Below are positions 33,493 to 44,330 of a stretch of 64,000 nucleotides of DNA, piece after piece (the first letter of the stretch is position 1; every line of letters starts with the position of its first letter). The translations under genes and the position numbers were made by a program. This DNA comes from Tragulus kanchil (taxonomy: Eukaryota; Chordata; Mammalia; Artiodactyla; Tragulidae). The stretch covers positions 252,709,330-252,773,329 of the forward strand of contig JAIOJX010000026.1 of the NCBI GenBank assembly GCA_022376925.1. Direction: 5' to 3'. The notes under the pieces were generated by a model, which saw nothing but the letters and a program-made list of their open reading frames with translations, ran no database searches and was not told the DNA's origin.

Positions 33493-35356
33493 AGGTCCTT
33501 GCCATTTCTGTCCTTTAGTGTGCCCATCTTTGCATGAGATGTCCCCTTGGTATCTCCACTATTCAAATCTTTAGTCTTTCCCATTCTATTGTTTTTCTCT
33601 ATTTCTCAGCCCTGTCCCCTAAGAAGGTTTTCTTACCTCTCCGTTCTATTCTCTGGAACTCTACTTCAGTTGGGTCCTTTTCTCCTTTGCCTTTTGCTTC
33701 TCTTCTTTTCTCAGCTACTTGTAAGGCCTCCTCAGACAACTAGTCTTGTCTTCTTGCATTTCTTTTTCTTGGGAATGGTTTTGGTTACCAACTACTGTAC
33801 AATGTTACAAACCTCCATCCATAGTTCTCCAGGCACTCTTGTTTACCAAATCTAATTGCGTGAATCTATTCTTCCACTGTATAATCATAAGAGATCTAAT
33901 TTACGTCATACCTGAATGGCCTAGTGGTTTTCCCTACTTTTCTTCAATTAAACAGCCTGAATTTTGCAATAAGGAGCTGATAATCTGAACCATAGTCAGC
34001 CCCAGGTTTTGTCTTTGATGACTATATAGTGCTTCTCTATCTTCAGCTACAAAGAATATAATCAATCCGATTTTGCCATGACATAGTTTAAACCTAGTTC
34101 TCTCCCAAAGGTACCGCCTCCTGATAACATCACATTAGGGTGTTAGGGATTTACCATATGAATTTATGGGGATACAAGCATTCTGTCTCTAACACTAATA
34201 GACCGAATATCATTAAGTATTCTGCAAGTCAAATCTAACGTAATTAACTGGGTGGTGTCCTGGACCACCAGGGAAGCCCATTGGTTTTAATTGCTCCTTC
34301 TTGTCCTGCATACTGGTTTCTTAGGAGAAAGCTAAGCTGGTCTGGTATTCCCATCTCTTTAAGAGTTTTCCACACTTTGTTGTGATCCACATAGTCAAAT
34401 GCTTTAGCATAGTCAATGAAGCAGATGGTTTTTTTTGCAATTCCCTTGTCCTTTCAAAGATCCAATGAATGCTAGCAACTGTATCTCTGGTTCCTCTGCT
34501 TTTTCTAAATTCAGCTTGTACATGTGGGTCATTAAGACATTTTTGTATAGTTCTGTGTATTCTTGCCACTTCTTCTTAGTCTCTTCTGCTGTTAGGTCCT
34601 TGCCATTTCTGTCCTTTAGTGTGCCCATCTTTGCATGAGATGTCCCCTTGGTATCTCCACTATTCAAATCTTTAGTCTTTCCCATTCTATTGTTTTTCTC
34701 TATTTCTCAGCCCTGTCCCCTAAGAAGGTTTTCTTACCTCTCCGTTCTATTCTCTGGAACTCTACTTCAGTTGGGTCCTTTTCTCCTTTGCCTTTTGCTT
34801 CTCTTCTTTTCTCAGCTACTTGTAAGGCCTCCTCAGACAACTAGTCTTGTCTTCTTGCATTTCTTTTTCTTGGGAATGGTTTTGGTTACCAACTACTGTA
34901 CAATGTTACAAACCTCCATCCATAGTTCTCCAGGCACTCTTGTTTACCAAATCTAATTGCGTGAATCTATTCTTCCACTGTATAATCATAAGAGATCTAA
35001 TTTACGTCATACCTGAATGGCCTAGTGGTTTTCCCTACTTTTCTTCAATTAAACAGCCTGAATTTTGCAATAAGGAGCTGATAATCTGAACCATAGTCAG
35101 CCCCAGGTTTTGTCTTTGATGACTATATAGTGCTTCTCTATCTTCAGCTACAAAGAATATAATCAATCCGATTTTGCCATGACATAGTTTAAACCTAGTT
35201 CTCTCCCAAAGGTACCGCCTCCTGATAACATCACATTAGGGTGTTAGGGATTTACCATATGAATTTATGGGGATACAAGCATTCTGTCTCTAACACTAAT
35301 AGACCGAATATCATTAAGTATTCTGCAAGTCAAATCTAAACGTAATTAACTGGGTG
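33138..35356. repeat. Direct duplication D13, ~1.10-kb unit
   Basis: Bases ~33138-34250 recur as ~34251-35356 (offset 1101). The start of copy two is a shortened SINE head (an internal ~9-bp loss in 'CCTGACCCACTGGACCACC'), then clean identity. It overlaps D12, so ~355 bp occur three times. Confidence 0.93.
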
Positions 35357-35560
35357 ACCCTTCACCAAGAAAATAATATATTTATTCTAAAAAAAAATTT
35401 ACATATACATTTTACAGTGAAAATATTAAAGTAGCATTTAGTTACATATGCAACTGAATATATCTGAATATTCTAGATACACAGAATCTGCTGGGTTTTA
35501 ATTCTTTTGCTCTAACTGACAGTTTTCTGGAAGTAATAATGAAGGTTATTCTAATATGCT
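34086..35560. other. Old repeat right half, D13 copy and unassigned DNA
   Basis: 34086-34200 is the right half of the repeat split by BovB. 34251-35356 is the second D13 copy (BovB text again). 35357-35560 is AT-rich with no recognised feature. Confidence 0.5.
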
Positions 35561-37185
35561 CCTTGATTTTTTTTAAAAAAAGACTTTATGGTTTAAAAAC
35601 AATTTTAGGATTGAAATTGAAAGGAAGGTATAAACACTTCCCATTACACCATTCACCATTTGCACATGCAGAGCTTCCCCCATCATCATCCTCACTCATC
35701 AAATGGCACATCTTTTTTATTTTTAATCAAGGATGAACCTACATCATCATCACTCAAAGTCCATTGTTTACAATCTTGGCAAGTTTGATCCCTGAGTCAA
35801 GAAGATCACTGGAGAAGAAGTGGCAATCCACTCCTGTATTCTTGCTTAGAAAATCTCATGAACAGACGGGCCAGGCACGCTATGATCCATAGGATCATAA
35901 AGAGTTGGGACATGACTGAAGCAACTTATCACCATAATAATATATATTCATCATAACAATATCATACCAGTATTTCCCCTACCTTAAAAAAATTCTCAGT
36001 GGTATGCTTCTTCATCTCTTCCCACCTGCTACACAATCACTAATCTTTATTGTCTCCACAGTTTTACCTTTCCCAGAATGTCATATACTTTTTAGAAAGA
36101 TTACTAGCAATATGGCCTAGTGGTTTTCCTACTTTTCTTCAATTAAACAGCCTGAATTTTGCAATAAGGAGCTGATAATCTGAACCATAGTCAGCCCCAG
36201 GTTTTGTCTTTGATGACTATATAGTGCTTCTCTATCTTCAGCTACAAAGAATATAATCAATCCGATTTTGCCATGACATAGTTTAAACCTAGTTCTCTCC
36301 CAAAGGTACCGCCTCCTGATAACATCACATTAGGGTGTTAGGGATTTACCATATGAATTTATGGGGATACAAGCATTCTGTCTCTAACACTAATAGACCG
36401 AATATCATTAAGTATTCTGCAAGTCAAATCTAAACGTAATTAACTGGGTGACCCTTCACCAAGAAAATAATATATTTATTCTAAAAGAAAATTTACATAT
36501 ACATTTTACAGTGAAAATATTAAAGTAGCATTTAGTTACATATGCAACTGAATATATCTGAATATTCTAGATACACAGAATCTGCTGGGTTTTAATTCTT
36601 TTGCTCTAACTGACAGTTTTTCTGGAAGTAATAATGAAGGTTATTCTAATATGCTCCTTGATTTTTTTTAAAAAAAGACTTTATGGTTTAAAAACAATTT
36701 TAGGATTGAAATTGAAAGGAAGGTATAAACACTTCCCATTACACCATTCACCATTTGCACATGCAGAGCTTCCCCCATCATCATCCTCACTCATCAAATG
36801 GCACATCTTTTTTATTTTTAATCAAGGATGAACCTACATCATCATCACTCAAAGTCCATTGTTTACAATCTTGGCAAGTTTGATCCCTGAGTCAAGAAGA
36901 TCACTGGAGAAGAAGTGGCAATCCACTCCTGTATTCTTGCTTAGAAAATCTCATGAACAGACGGGCCAGGCACGCTATGATCCATAGGATCATAAAGAGT
37001 TGGGACATGACTGAAGCAACTTATCACCATAATAATATATATTCATCATAACAATATCATACCAGTATTTCCCCTACCTTAAAAAAATTCTCAGTGGTAT
37101 GCTTCTTCATCTCTTCCCACCTGCTACACAATCACTAATCTTTATTGTCTCCACAGTTTTACCTTTCCCAGAATGTCATATACTT
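35017..37185. repeat. Direct duplication D14, ~1.09-kb unit
   Basis: Bases 35017-~36090 recur as 36112-~37185 (offset 1095). About 20 bases at 36091-36111 fit a garbled form of 37203-37236, i.e. the end of block one is noisy. The segment 33918-34250 / 35017-35356 / 36112-36450 is present three times. Confidence 0.92.
35768..35932 (+). mobile_element. Bov-tA-type SINE (degenerate)
   Basis: 'GTTTGATCCCTGAGTCAAG', 'AGATCACTGGAGAAGAAG', 'GCAATCCACTCCTGTATTCTTGC', 'GAGTTGGGACATGACTG' fit the Bov-A module in plus orientation. Lies within the L1M. Duplicate at about 36862-37026. Confidence 0.75.
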
Positions 37186-37282
37186 GGATTTATATGGTAT
37201 GTATACTTTTCAGATTGGTTTCTTTTACTTAGCAATATGCATTACAGTTTCCTTCATGTCTTTCCATGGCTTGATAGCTTCT

Positions 37283-37598
37283 TTTTTTAAATTTTTTTTT
37301 GGTGGGGGGGTCGGGTTGGAGAGGGAGGGGGGCGGGTGGGCCACTTCTATTGGGCTTTCATTTATCTATTTTTTCATCCATCTTTGTTCTTTGGCCCATG
37401 TGGGCCTCCCATCGCAGTGGTCTCTGTTGTCGCAGAGCACCGGCTCTGGGTACATGGGCTCCAGGGCTCCGGCGCGGTAATTGAACACATCAGTCCAGCT
37501 GCTCTGCAGCACGTGGGATCTTCCCAGGCCAGGGATTGAACCGGCGCCCCTTGCACTGCAAGGTGGTGTCCTACCCACTAGACCTCCAGGGAAGTCCT
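37283..37598 (-). mobile_element. Young CCAAT-tail SINE with G-rich (C-rich) tract
   Basis: Minus-strand member: T-run, G-rich tract (37299-37338, complement of the C-rich tract), 'GGCCACTTCTATTGGGCTTTC' module, CHR-like body, B-box complement 'GGATTGAACCGGCGCC' and head to 'CCAGGGAAGTCC'. It interrupts the L1M 3' UTR between 'GATAGCTTC' and 'TATCTGTGAAAAATATTC'. Printed once only. Confidence 0.88.
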
Positions 37599-37611
37599 TA
37601 TTTCTTTTTTA

Positions 37612-39818
37612 TCTGTGAAAAATATTCTATTGCCTACTTTTGCCAGTTTATTTTTTCTCCATTAACCCACTAAAGGGTATCTTGGTTGCTTTCAAGATTC
37701 GGCAATTACGAATAAAACCACTATAAGCCTTCGTGTGCAGTTTTTCTGTGGACTCCTTTGAGTAAATACTTAGTAGTGTGCTTGCTGGATCGTATGGTAA
37801 GAGTATATTGCATTTTGTAAGAAATCATTTTCATTTTGTAAGAAAACTATCTTCCAGTGTAGCTGCAACATTTATTCTCACAAGCACTGTATGAGAGTTA
37901 CTGTGGCTCCACATACTTGCCAACACTTGGTGTTGCCAGTGTTCTAGATTTTGACCATTGCAATAGGTATATAGTGACATCTTGCTGGTGATTTAATTTG
38001 CATTTCCCTGATTACATGTAAAAATTCTTTCTATATGATGTGGAACATCTTTTAACATCTTTTAATATTCTTGTTATTTATATACTTTCTTGAGTGAAGG
38101 TCTTTTGCCCATTTTAAAAATCAAGTTATTTTCCTACTGTTGAGGTTTTGATGTTTTTTATATACTTTGGATAACAGATCTTCATCAAATGTGTCTTTTG
38201 CAATTATTTTCTCCCTGTCTGTGACTTGACTTCTCATTTTCTTGTTCAGTTTTTGTTTTTGCAATTGAAAAAAAAAAGTGTATTATTATTTTGGCTGTGT
38301 CATATCTTCACTACAGCACTCGAGCATAGGCTCTAAAGCACCTGGGCTTAGTAGTTGTGGCAGCCTGCAGATTTAGTTGCCCCACAGCATGTGGAATATT
38401 AGTTCCCAGACTAGGGATTGAAACCATGTCCCTTGCATTGGAAGGCTGATTCTTAACCAAGGGAAGGCAGATTCTTAACCATGATACACCAGGGAAGTTC
38501 CTTATTACCATGTGATTTGTTTTGCATAGAGTAAAAGTTTTAAATGTTAATAAAGTGCCAGTTATCAAGTATTTCTCTCTTGGGTCATGCTGAAGATCAT
38601 CGAAGCTTTTTCCTGTTATCTTCTATAGCTTTACATTTTTGCCTTTTACAATTATGTATATGATCCATTCTGAGTCAATTCTGGTGAAGGGTGTAAAGGA
38701 AAATTGAACCGCGCCTTCTATTGCCTACTTAATCTGTGAAATATTCTATTGCCTACTTTTGCCAGTTTATTTTTTCTCCATTAACCCACTAAAGGGTATC
38801 TTGGTTGCTTTCAAGATTCGGCAATTACGAATAAAACCACTATAAGCCTTCGTGTGCAGTTTTTCTGTGGACTCCTTTGAGTAAATACTTAGTAGTGTGC
38901 TTGCTGGATCGTATGGTAAGAGTATATTGCATTTTGTAAGAAATCATTTTCATTTTGTAAGAAAACTATCTTCCAGTGTAGCTGCAACATTTATTCTCAC
39001 AAGCACTGTATGAGAGTTACTGTGGCTCCACATACTTGCCAACACTTGGTGTTGCCAGTGTTCTAGATTTTGACCATTGCAATAGGTATATAGTGACATC
39101 TTGCTGGTGATTTAATTTGCATTTCCCTGATTACATGTAAAAATTCTTTCTATATGATGTGGAACATCTTTTAACATCTTTTAATATTCTTGTTATTTAT
39201 ATACTTTCTTGAGTGAAGGTCTTTTGCCCATTTTAAAAATCAAGTTATTTTCCTACTGTTGAGGTTTTGATGTTTTTTATATACTTTGGATAACAGATCT
39301 TCATCAAATGTGTCTTTTGCAATTATTTTCTCCCTGTCTGTGACTTGACTTCTCATTTTCTTGTTCAGTTTTTGTTTTTGCAATTGAAAAAAAAAAGTGT
39401 ATTATTATTTTGGCTGTGTCATATCTTCACTACAGCACTCGAGCATAGGCTCTAAAGCACCTGGGCTTAGTAGTTGTGGCAGCCTGCAGATTTAGTTGCC
39501 CCACAGCATGTGGAATATTAGTTCCCAGACTAGGGATTGAAACCATGTCCCTTGCATTGGAAGGCTGATTCTTAACCAAGGGAAGGCAGATTCTTAACCA
39601 TGATACACCAGGGAAGTTCCTTATTACCATGTGATTTGTTTTTCATAGAGTAAAAGTTTTAAATGTTAATAAAGTGCCAGTTATCAAGTATTTCTCTCTT
39701 GGGTCATGCTGAAGATCATCGAAGCTTTTTCCTGTTATCTTCTATAGCTTTACATTTTTGCCTTTTACAATTATGTATATGATCCATTCTGAGTCAATTC
39801 TGGTGAAGGGTGTAAAGT
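37612..39818. repeat. Direct duplication D15, ~1.12-kb unit
   Basis: Bases 37612-38698 recur as ~38731-39818 (offset 1119). About 32 bases at 38699-38730 ('GAAAATTGAACCGCGCC', 'TTCTATTGCCTACTTAA') look like a damaged block edge. One T/G change at 38525/39643. Confidence 0.93.
38288..38500 (-). mobile_element. CHR-type SINE, minus strand
   Basis: 'TTTTGGCTGTGTCATATC', 'AGCACCTGGGCTTAGTAGTTG', 'GCCCCACAGCATGTGGAAT', 'GGGATTGAAACCATGTCCC', 'CACCAGGGAAGTTCC'. It contains a local 19-bp repeat ('GGCTGATTCTTAACCA' / 'GGCAGATTCTTAACCA'). Duplicate at 39406-39618. Confidence 0.82.
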
Positions 39819-40319
39819 CTCCATCTAGATTTATTTTTTGCATGTATTAATAGATATCCATTTGTTGAAGAGACTACCTTTGTTCCATTGTATTGCCTTT
39901 ATTCCTTTGTCAAAAGTCAGTTGATTATATTTATGAAGGTCTATTTCTGGGCTCTCTATTCTGTTCCATTGATCTATTTGTCTATTTTTTCACCAATATA
40001 ACACTCTTCTTACTTCTGTAGCTTTAGAATAAGCTTTGAAGTTGAGTAGTATTAGTCCTTCAACTTTGTTTTTCTCCCTCAATACTTAGTTGGCTATTCT
40101 GAGATTTTTTCATCTCTGTATAAACTTTAGAATTAGTTTGTTTACATCTAAAGTAACTTGCTGGGGTTTAAACTAGGATGGTATTGTACTCACAGATCAA
40201 GCTGGAAAAAAAGCTGACTTCCTGACGATATTGACTACTTCAACCATGGAATCTCTTGGCATTTATTTCGTTTTAATTGGAATTTAATTTAATTCCTTTT
40301 AAAAAATAATTTTCGGTAT

Positions 40320-40584
40320 TTTTTTTTTTTTTCGGCTGTGCTGTGTCTTAGTTGCAGCATGGGTTTTTCTCTAGTTGTAATGAGTGGGGGCTACTCTCTA
40401 AATGTGGTCTGCAGCAGGTGGGCTCAGTAGTTGCAGTTCCCGGGCTTCAGAGCATACCCTCAACAGTTGTGGTTCATGGGCTAAATTGCTCCTCAGCATG
40501 TGGGATTTTCCTGGATTAGTTACTAAATCTGTGTCTCCTACATTGGCAAAATGATTCTTTACCACTGAGTTTAGTAGTGAAGCC
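40320..40584 (-). mobile_element. CHR-type SINE, minus strand
   Basis: Poly-T then 'CGGCTGTGCTGTGTCTTAG', 'GAGTGGGGGCTACTCTC', 'GGGCTCAGTAGTTGCAG', 'CAGCATGTGGGATTTTCC', head 'CTTTACCACTGAGTTTAGTAG'. Its right end (from 40541) is the start of D16 and recurs at 41715. Confidence 0.82.
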
Positions 40585-42887
40585 CTCTATCCATTTACTT
40601 TTAATCTACAAGTTTCATCGAGTATCTTCTTATAGACAACTTATATCTGGGCCTTATTTTTTGATCCACTATGATGATTTCTTTTAATTGGTGCATTTAG
40701 ACCATTGATATCTAACATGGCTATTGGCATATTTGGATTAATATCTATCATATTTGTCATTGTTTTATATTTGTTGCCATTGTTCTTTGTTCCTGTTTTT
40801 GTCTTCTACTCCTTTTCTGCCTTGTGTGTTTCTGAAGTCTAGTTGATTTACAATAGTGCATTCATTTCAGATGTACAGCAAAGTGATGATTTGGAGATAC
40901 ACACACCTATATGTGCTTTTCCTTAATTTTTACAGGTTTTTTTTTTTTTTTTTGGCTGTGCTGGGTCTTTGTTGCTGCACAAGCTTTACTCTAGTAATGG
41001 TGAGCAGGGGCTACTCTTTGTTGTGGTGTCAGGGTTGCTCATTGTGGTTGCTTCTCTTATGGCCCAGACCTGGTTCTAGGGCACATGGGCTTCAGTAGTT
41101 GCAGCACATGGGCTCAGTAGTTGTGGTTCTCAGGCTCTAGAGCAAGATGTCATTAGTTGTGGCGTATGGGCTTAGTTGCTCTGCAGCATGTGAAATCTTC
41201 CAGGGTCAGGGATCGAATCCATGTCTCCTGCATTGGTAGATGGATTCTTTTTACAGAGCCATCAGGGAAACCCCTACACTCTTTTGAAAAATTCTTTTCC
41301 ATTAATTTATTACAAGATATTAAATATCATTCCCTGCATTATACAGTAAAACTTTATTATCAACTTTATATGTGGTAGCATGCATCTGTTAATTACATAC
41401 TGCCAACTTATTCCCCCCTTTTCTCCTTTAGTAACTATGAATTTGTTTTCTGTTTGTTAGTATGTTCCTTTTTAAAAATAATTTCTACTATTTTTTGGAA
41501 TCCATATATGTGAAGGCACATAATATTTATCTGTCTTACTTATTTCACTTAGTTTAATAATCTCTACATCCATCTATGTAGCTGCAAATGACACTTTTCC
41601 TCTTTTTTAAATGAGTAATATTTCACTATATATTAATATATAACACATCTTCTTTATTTTAGCTGGACACTTAGGTTGCTTCCATATCTTGCGTGCAAAT
41701 AGTGCTACAGTGAACATTGGCAAAATGATTCTTTACCACTGAGTTTAGTAGTGAAGCCCTCTATCCATTTACTTTTAATCTACAAGTTTCATCGAGTATC
41801 TTCTTATAGACAACTTATATCTGGGCCTTATTTTTTGATCCACTATGATGATTTCTTTTAATTGGTGCATTTAGACCATTGATATCTAACATGGCTATTG
41901 GCATATTTGGATTAATATCTATCATATTTGTCATTGTTTTATATTTGTTGCCATTGTTCTTTGTTCCTGTTTTTGTCTTCTACTCCTTTTCTGCCTTGTG
42001 TGTTTCTGAAGTCTAGTTGATTTACAATAGTGCATTCATTTCAGATGTACAGCAAAGTGATGATTTGGAGATACACACACCTATATGTGCTTTTCCTTAA
42101 TTTTTACAGGTTTTTTTTTTTTTTTTGGCTGTGCTGGGTCTTTGTTGCTGCACAAGCTTTACTCTAGTAATGGTGAGCAGGGGCTACTCTTTGTTGTGGT
42201 GTCAGGGTTGCTCATTGTGGTTGCTTCTCTTATGGCCCAGACCTGGTTCTAGGGCACATGGGCTTCAGTAGTTGCAGCACATGGGCTCAGTAGTTGTGGT
42301 TCTCAGGCTCTAGAGCAAGATGTCATTAGTTGTGGCGTATGGGCTTAGTTGCTCTGCAGCATGTGAAATCTTCCAGGGTCAGGGATCGAATCCATGTCTC
42401 CTGCATTGGTAGATGGATTCTTTTTACAGAGCCATCAGGGAAACCCCTACACTCTTTTGAAAAATTCTTTTCCATTAATTTATTACAAGATATTAAATAT
42501 CATTCCCTGCATTATACAGTAAAACTTTATTATCAACTTTATATGTGGTAGCATGCATCTGTTAATTACATACTGCCAACTTATTCCCCCCTTTTCTCCT
42601 TTAGTAACTATGAATTTGTTTTCTGTTTGTTAGTATGTTCCTTTTTAAAAATAATTTCTACTATTTTTTGGAATCCATATATGTGAAGGCACATAATATT
42701 TATCTGTCTTACTTATTTCACTTAGTTTAATAATCTCTACATCCATCTATGTAGCTGCAAATGACACTTTTCCTCTTTTTTAAATGAGTAATATTTCACT
42801 ATATATTAATATATAACACATCTTCTTTATTTGTTCATCTGCTGGTGGACACTTAGGTTGCTTCCATATCTTGCGTATTGCAAATAG
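40541..42887. repeat. Direct duplication D16, ~1.17-kb unit
   Basis: Bases 40541-41714 recur as 41715-~42887 (offset 1173-1174). The join sits at a shared 'GTGAACATTGG'-type microhomology. Just before it, copy one has lost ~20-25 bases ('TTGTTCATCTGCTGG' region, 41660) compared with copy two (42830-42850), again a worn block end. Confidence 0.94.
40937..41274 (-). mobile_element. CHR-type SINE, minus strand, full length
   Basis: T-run, 'GGCTGTGCTGGGTCTTTG', 'GAGCAGGGGCTACTC', 'GGGCTTCAGTAGTTGCAG', 'GTTGCTCTGCAGCATGTG', 'CAGGGATCGAATCC', 'CAGAGCCATCAGGGAAACCC'. About 340 bp, moderately diverged. Duplicate at 42110-42447. Confidence 0.85.
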
Positions 42888-43299
42888 TGCTACAGTGAAC
42901 ATTGGAGTGCATGTATCTTTTCCAATTAGAGTTATCATTTCTTTTTGGATATATACAGGAATGGAATTGCTGGATCATACGGCAACACCATTTTTACTTT
43001 TTTAAGGAGCTTCCAGATTGTTTGCCATACTGACTGCACCAATTTACATGCCAACCAACATTGTAAGGTTTCTCTTTTCTTCACACTCTCTTCAAATTTA
43101 TTACTTGTAAACTTTTTGATGATGGCCTTTCTGACTGATGAGGTGATATATCTCATTGTAGCTTTGATCTGCATTTCTACAGTAATTAGCAATGTTAAGC
43201 ATTTTTTCATGTGTGTTAGCTATCTATATACCTTCTCTGGAGAAATGTCTATTTAGGTCTTCTGCCCATATTTTATTTTTTAAATTATTACTACATTCA

Positions 43300-43693
43300 T
43301 TTATTTTATTTGTTTTTGGTTGTGCTGGGTCTTTGTTGTTTTGTGTGGGCTTTCTCTAGTTGCAGTGAGCAGGGGCTACTGTTTGTTGTGGTGCATGGGC
43401 TTCTCATTGCAGTAACTTTTCTTATTGTGGACCACAGATTCTAGACGGAGGTTTCAGTAGTTTCAGCACATGTGCTCAGTAGTTGCAGCGCATAGGCTTT
43501 AGGTTGCATGGGCTACAGTAGTTGCAGCTCTCAGGCTGGGAAGTTGCATCTTGGAGACTCTAGAGTGAGGGCTCAGTAGTTGTGGTGCATGGGCTTAGTT
43601 GCTACATGGCATGTGGAATATTCCCAAACCAGATATCAAACCCAGGTCCCCTGCATTGGTAGGCAGATTCTTAATCCACTGTGAGGCAAGTCC
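43300..43693 (-). mobile_element. CHR-type SINE, minus strand, in L1
   Basis: 'TTGGTTGTGCTGGGTCTTTG', 'GAGCAGGGGCTACTG', several 'CAGTAGTTGCAG' units, 'GGTCCCCTGCATTGGTAGGC'. The L1 resumes afterwards: 'TTCTGCCCATATTTTA' (from 43259) and 'TTCTACCCATTTTAA' (from 43695) look like the imperfect target-site duplication. Confidence 0.82.
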
Positions 43694-43854
43694 CTTCTAC
43701 CCATTTTAAAAGTGTTTTTTTTTTTTTTTTTCCATCAATGGGTTGTATGAGCTGTTTGTATATTTCAGAAATTAAGCCCCTGACAGTTGCATCGTTTGGA
43801 AACATTTTTTCCCCATTAGTTTCCTTTTTGTTTTGTTTATGGTTTTCTTTGCTG

Positions 43855-44330
43855 TGTTCAAACTACCTCACAATTGCACTCATTTCACATGCTAGCAAAG
43901 TAATGCTCAAAATTCTCCAAGTTAGGCTTTAACAGTACATGACCAAGAACTTTCAGATGCACAAGCTGGATTTAGAAAAGGCAGAGAAATCAGAGATTAA
44001 GTTGTCAACATCCGCTGGATCACAGAAATAAGAGAATTCCAGAAAAACATCTACTTCTGCTTCACTGACTATGTTAAAACGTTTGACTGTGTGCATCACA
44101 ACAAACTGGAAAATTCTGAAAGAGAGGGGAATACCAGACCACCTTACCTGTCTCCTGAGAAACACACATGCAGGTCAAGAAGGAACAGTTATAATCAGAA
44201 ATGGACCAACAGATTGGTTCCAAATTGGGAAAGAAGTGTGTCTAGGCTGTATATTGTCACCCTGCTTATTTAGCATATATGCAGAATATATCATGGGAAA
44301 TGCTGGTCTTTTCCTGTGTATGAATATTTT
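43855..44330 (+). mobile_element. BovB LINE fragment, plus strand, RT region
   Basis: The translated text 'WKILKERGIPDHLTCLLRN', 'HAGQEGTV', '[19 protein letters not shown]' and 'FSIYAEYIMGNAGL' (44071-44310) is BovB RT. The upstream nucleotides 'CACAATTGCACTCATTTCAC' and 'CAAAATTCTCCAAGTTAGGC' fit the region just 5'. It is truncated before the catalytic FADD-equivalent box. It ends abruptly; 44331-44460 is unassigned. Confidence 0.82.

Larger units (their letters stand above)
30855..34085 (-). mobile_element. BovB (RTE) LINE, minus strand
   Basis: BovB is the ruminant RTE retrotransposon with its own RT. The 3' end is at the left (GTTGTT repeat, 'CTGACTCTTTGCCACACC'). Minus-strand frames give RT text 'VWKTLKEMGIPDQLSFLLRN' with 'YAGQEGAI' (about 32030-32110) and 'ARIHRTIQKCLNDPHVQAEF' (about 32230-32290). 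Further right, 'CACTGTATAATCATAAGAG' and 'GCAATAAGGAGCTGATAATC' are more 5' BovB. Real length is about 1.8 kb after removing one duplication and one SINE. The RT is broken by stops. It lies inside an older repeat. Confidence 0.85.
35565..40310 (-). mobile_element. Old L1M, minus strand, with nested SINEs
   Basis: The 3' end is at the left ('GACTTTATGGTTTAAAAACAA', 'GGAAGGTATAAACACTTCCC', 'CCTCACTCATCAAATGGCAC'). Reverse L1 3' UTR follows ('TTGCTGGATCGTATGGTAAG', 'TTGCATTTCCCTGATTACATG', 'TTTGGATAACAGATCTTC'). ORF2 is at 39820-40310 ('TCTATTCTGTTCCATTGATC', 'CTTTAGAATTAGTTTGTTTAC'). It is interrupted by a Bov-tA, a young SINE and a CHR SINE and inflated by D14 and D15. Strongly diverged, no ORF retained. 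Confidence 0.75.
40585..43860 (-). mobile_element. Old L1 segments, minus strand
   Basis: 40585-40850 and 42840-43290 show reverse L1 text: 'GTGCATTTAGACCATTGAT', 'TGATTTACAATAGTGCATTC', 'GGTTGCTTCCATATCTTGCG', 'GGAATGGAATTGCTGGATC', 'GGTTTCTCTTTTCTTCACAC', 'TATCTCATTGTAGCTTTGATC'. It continues after the SINE at 43695 to 43860. Probably two L1s of different age. CHR SINEs interrupt it at 40937, 42110 (duplicate) and 43300. Confidence 0.7.
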
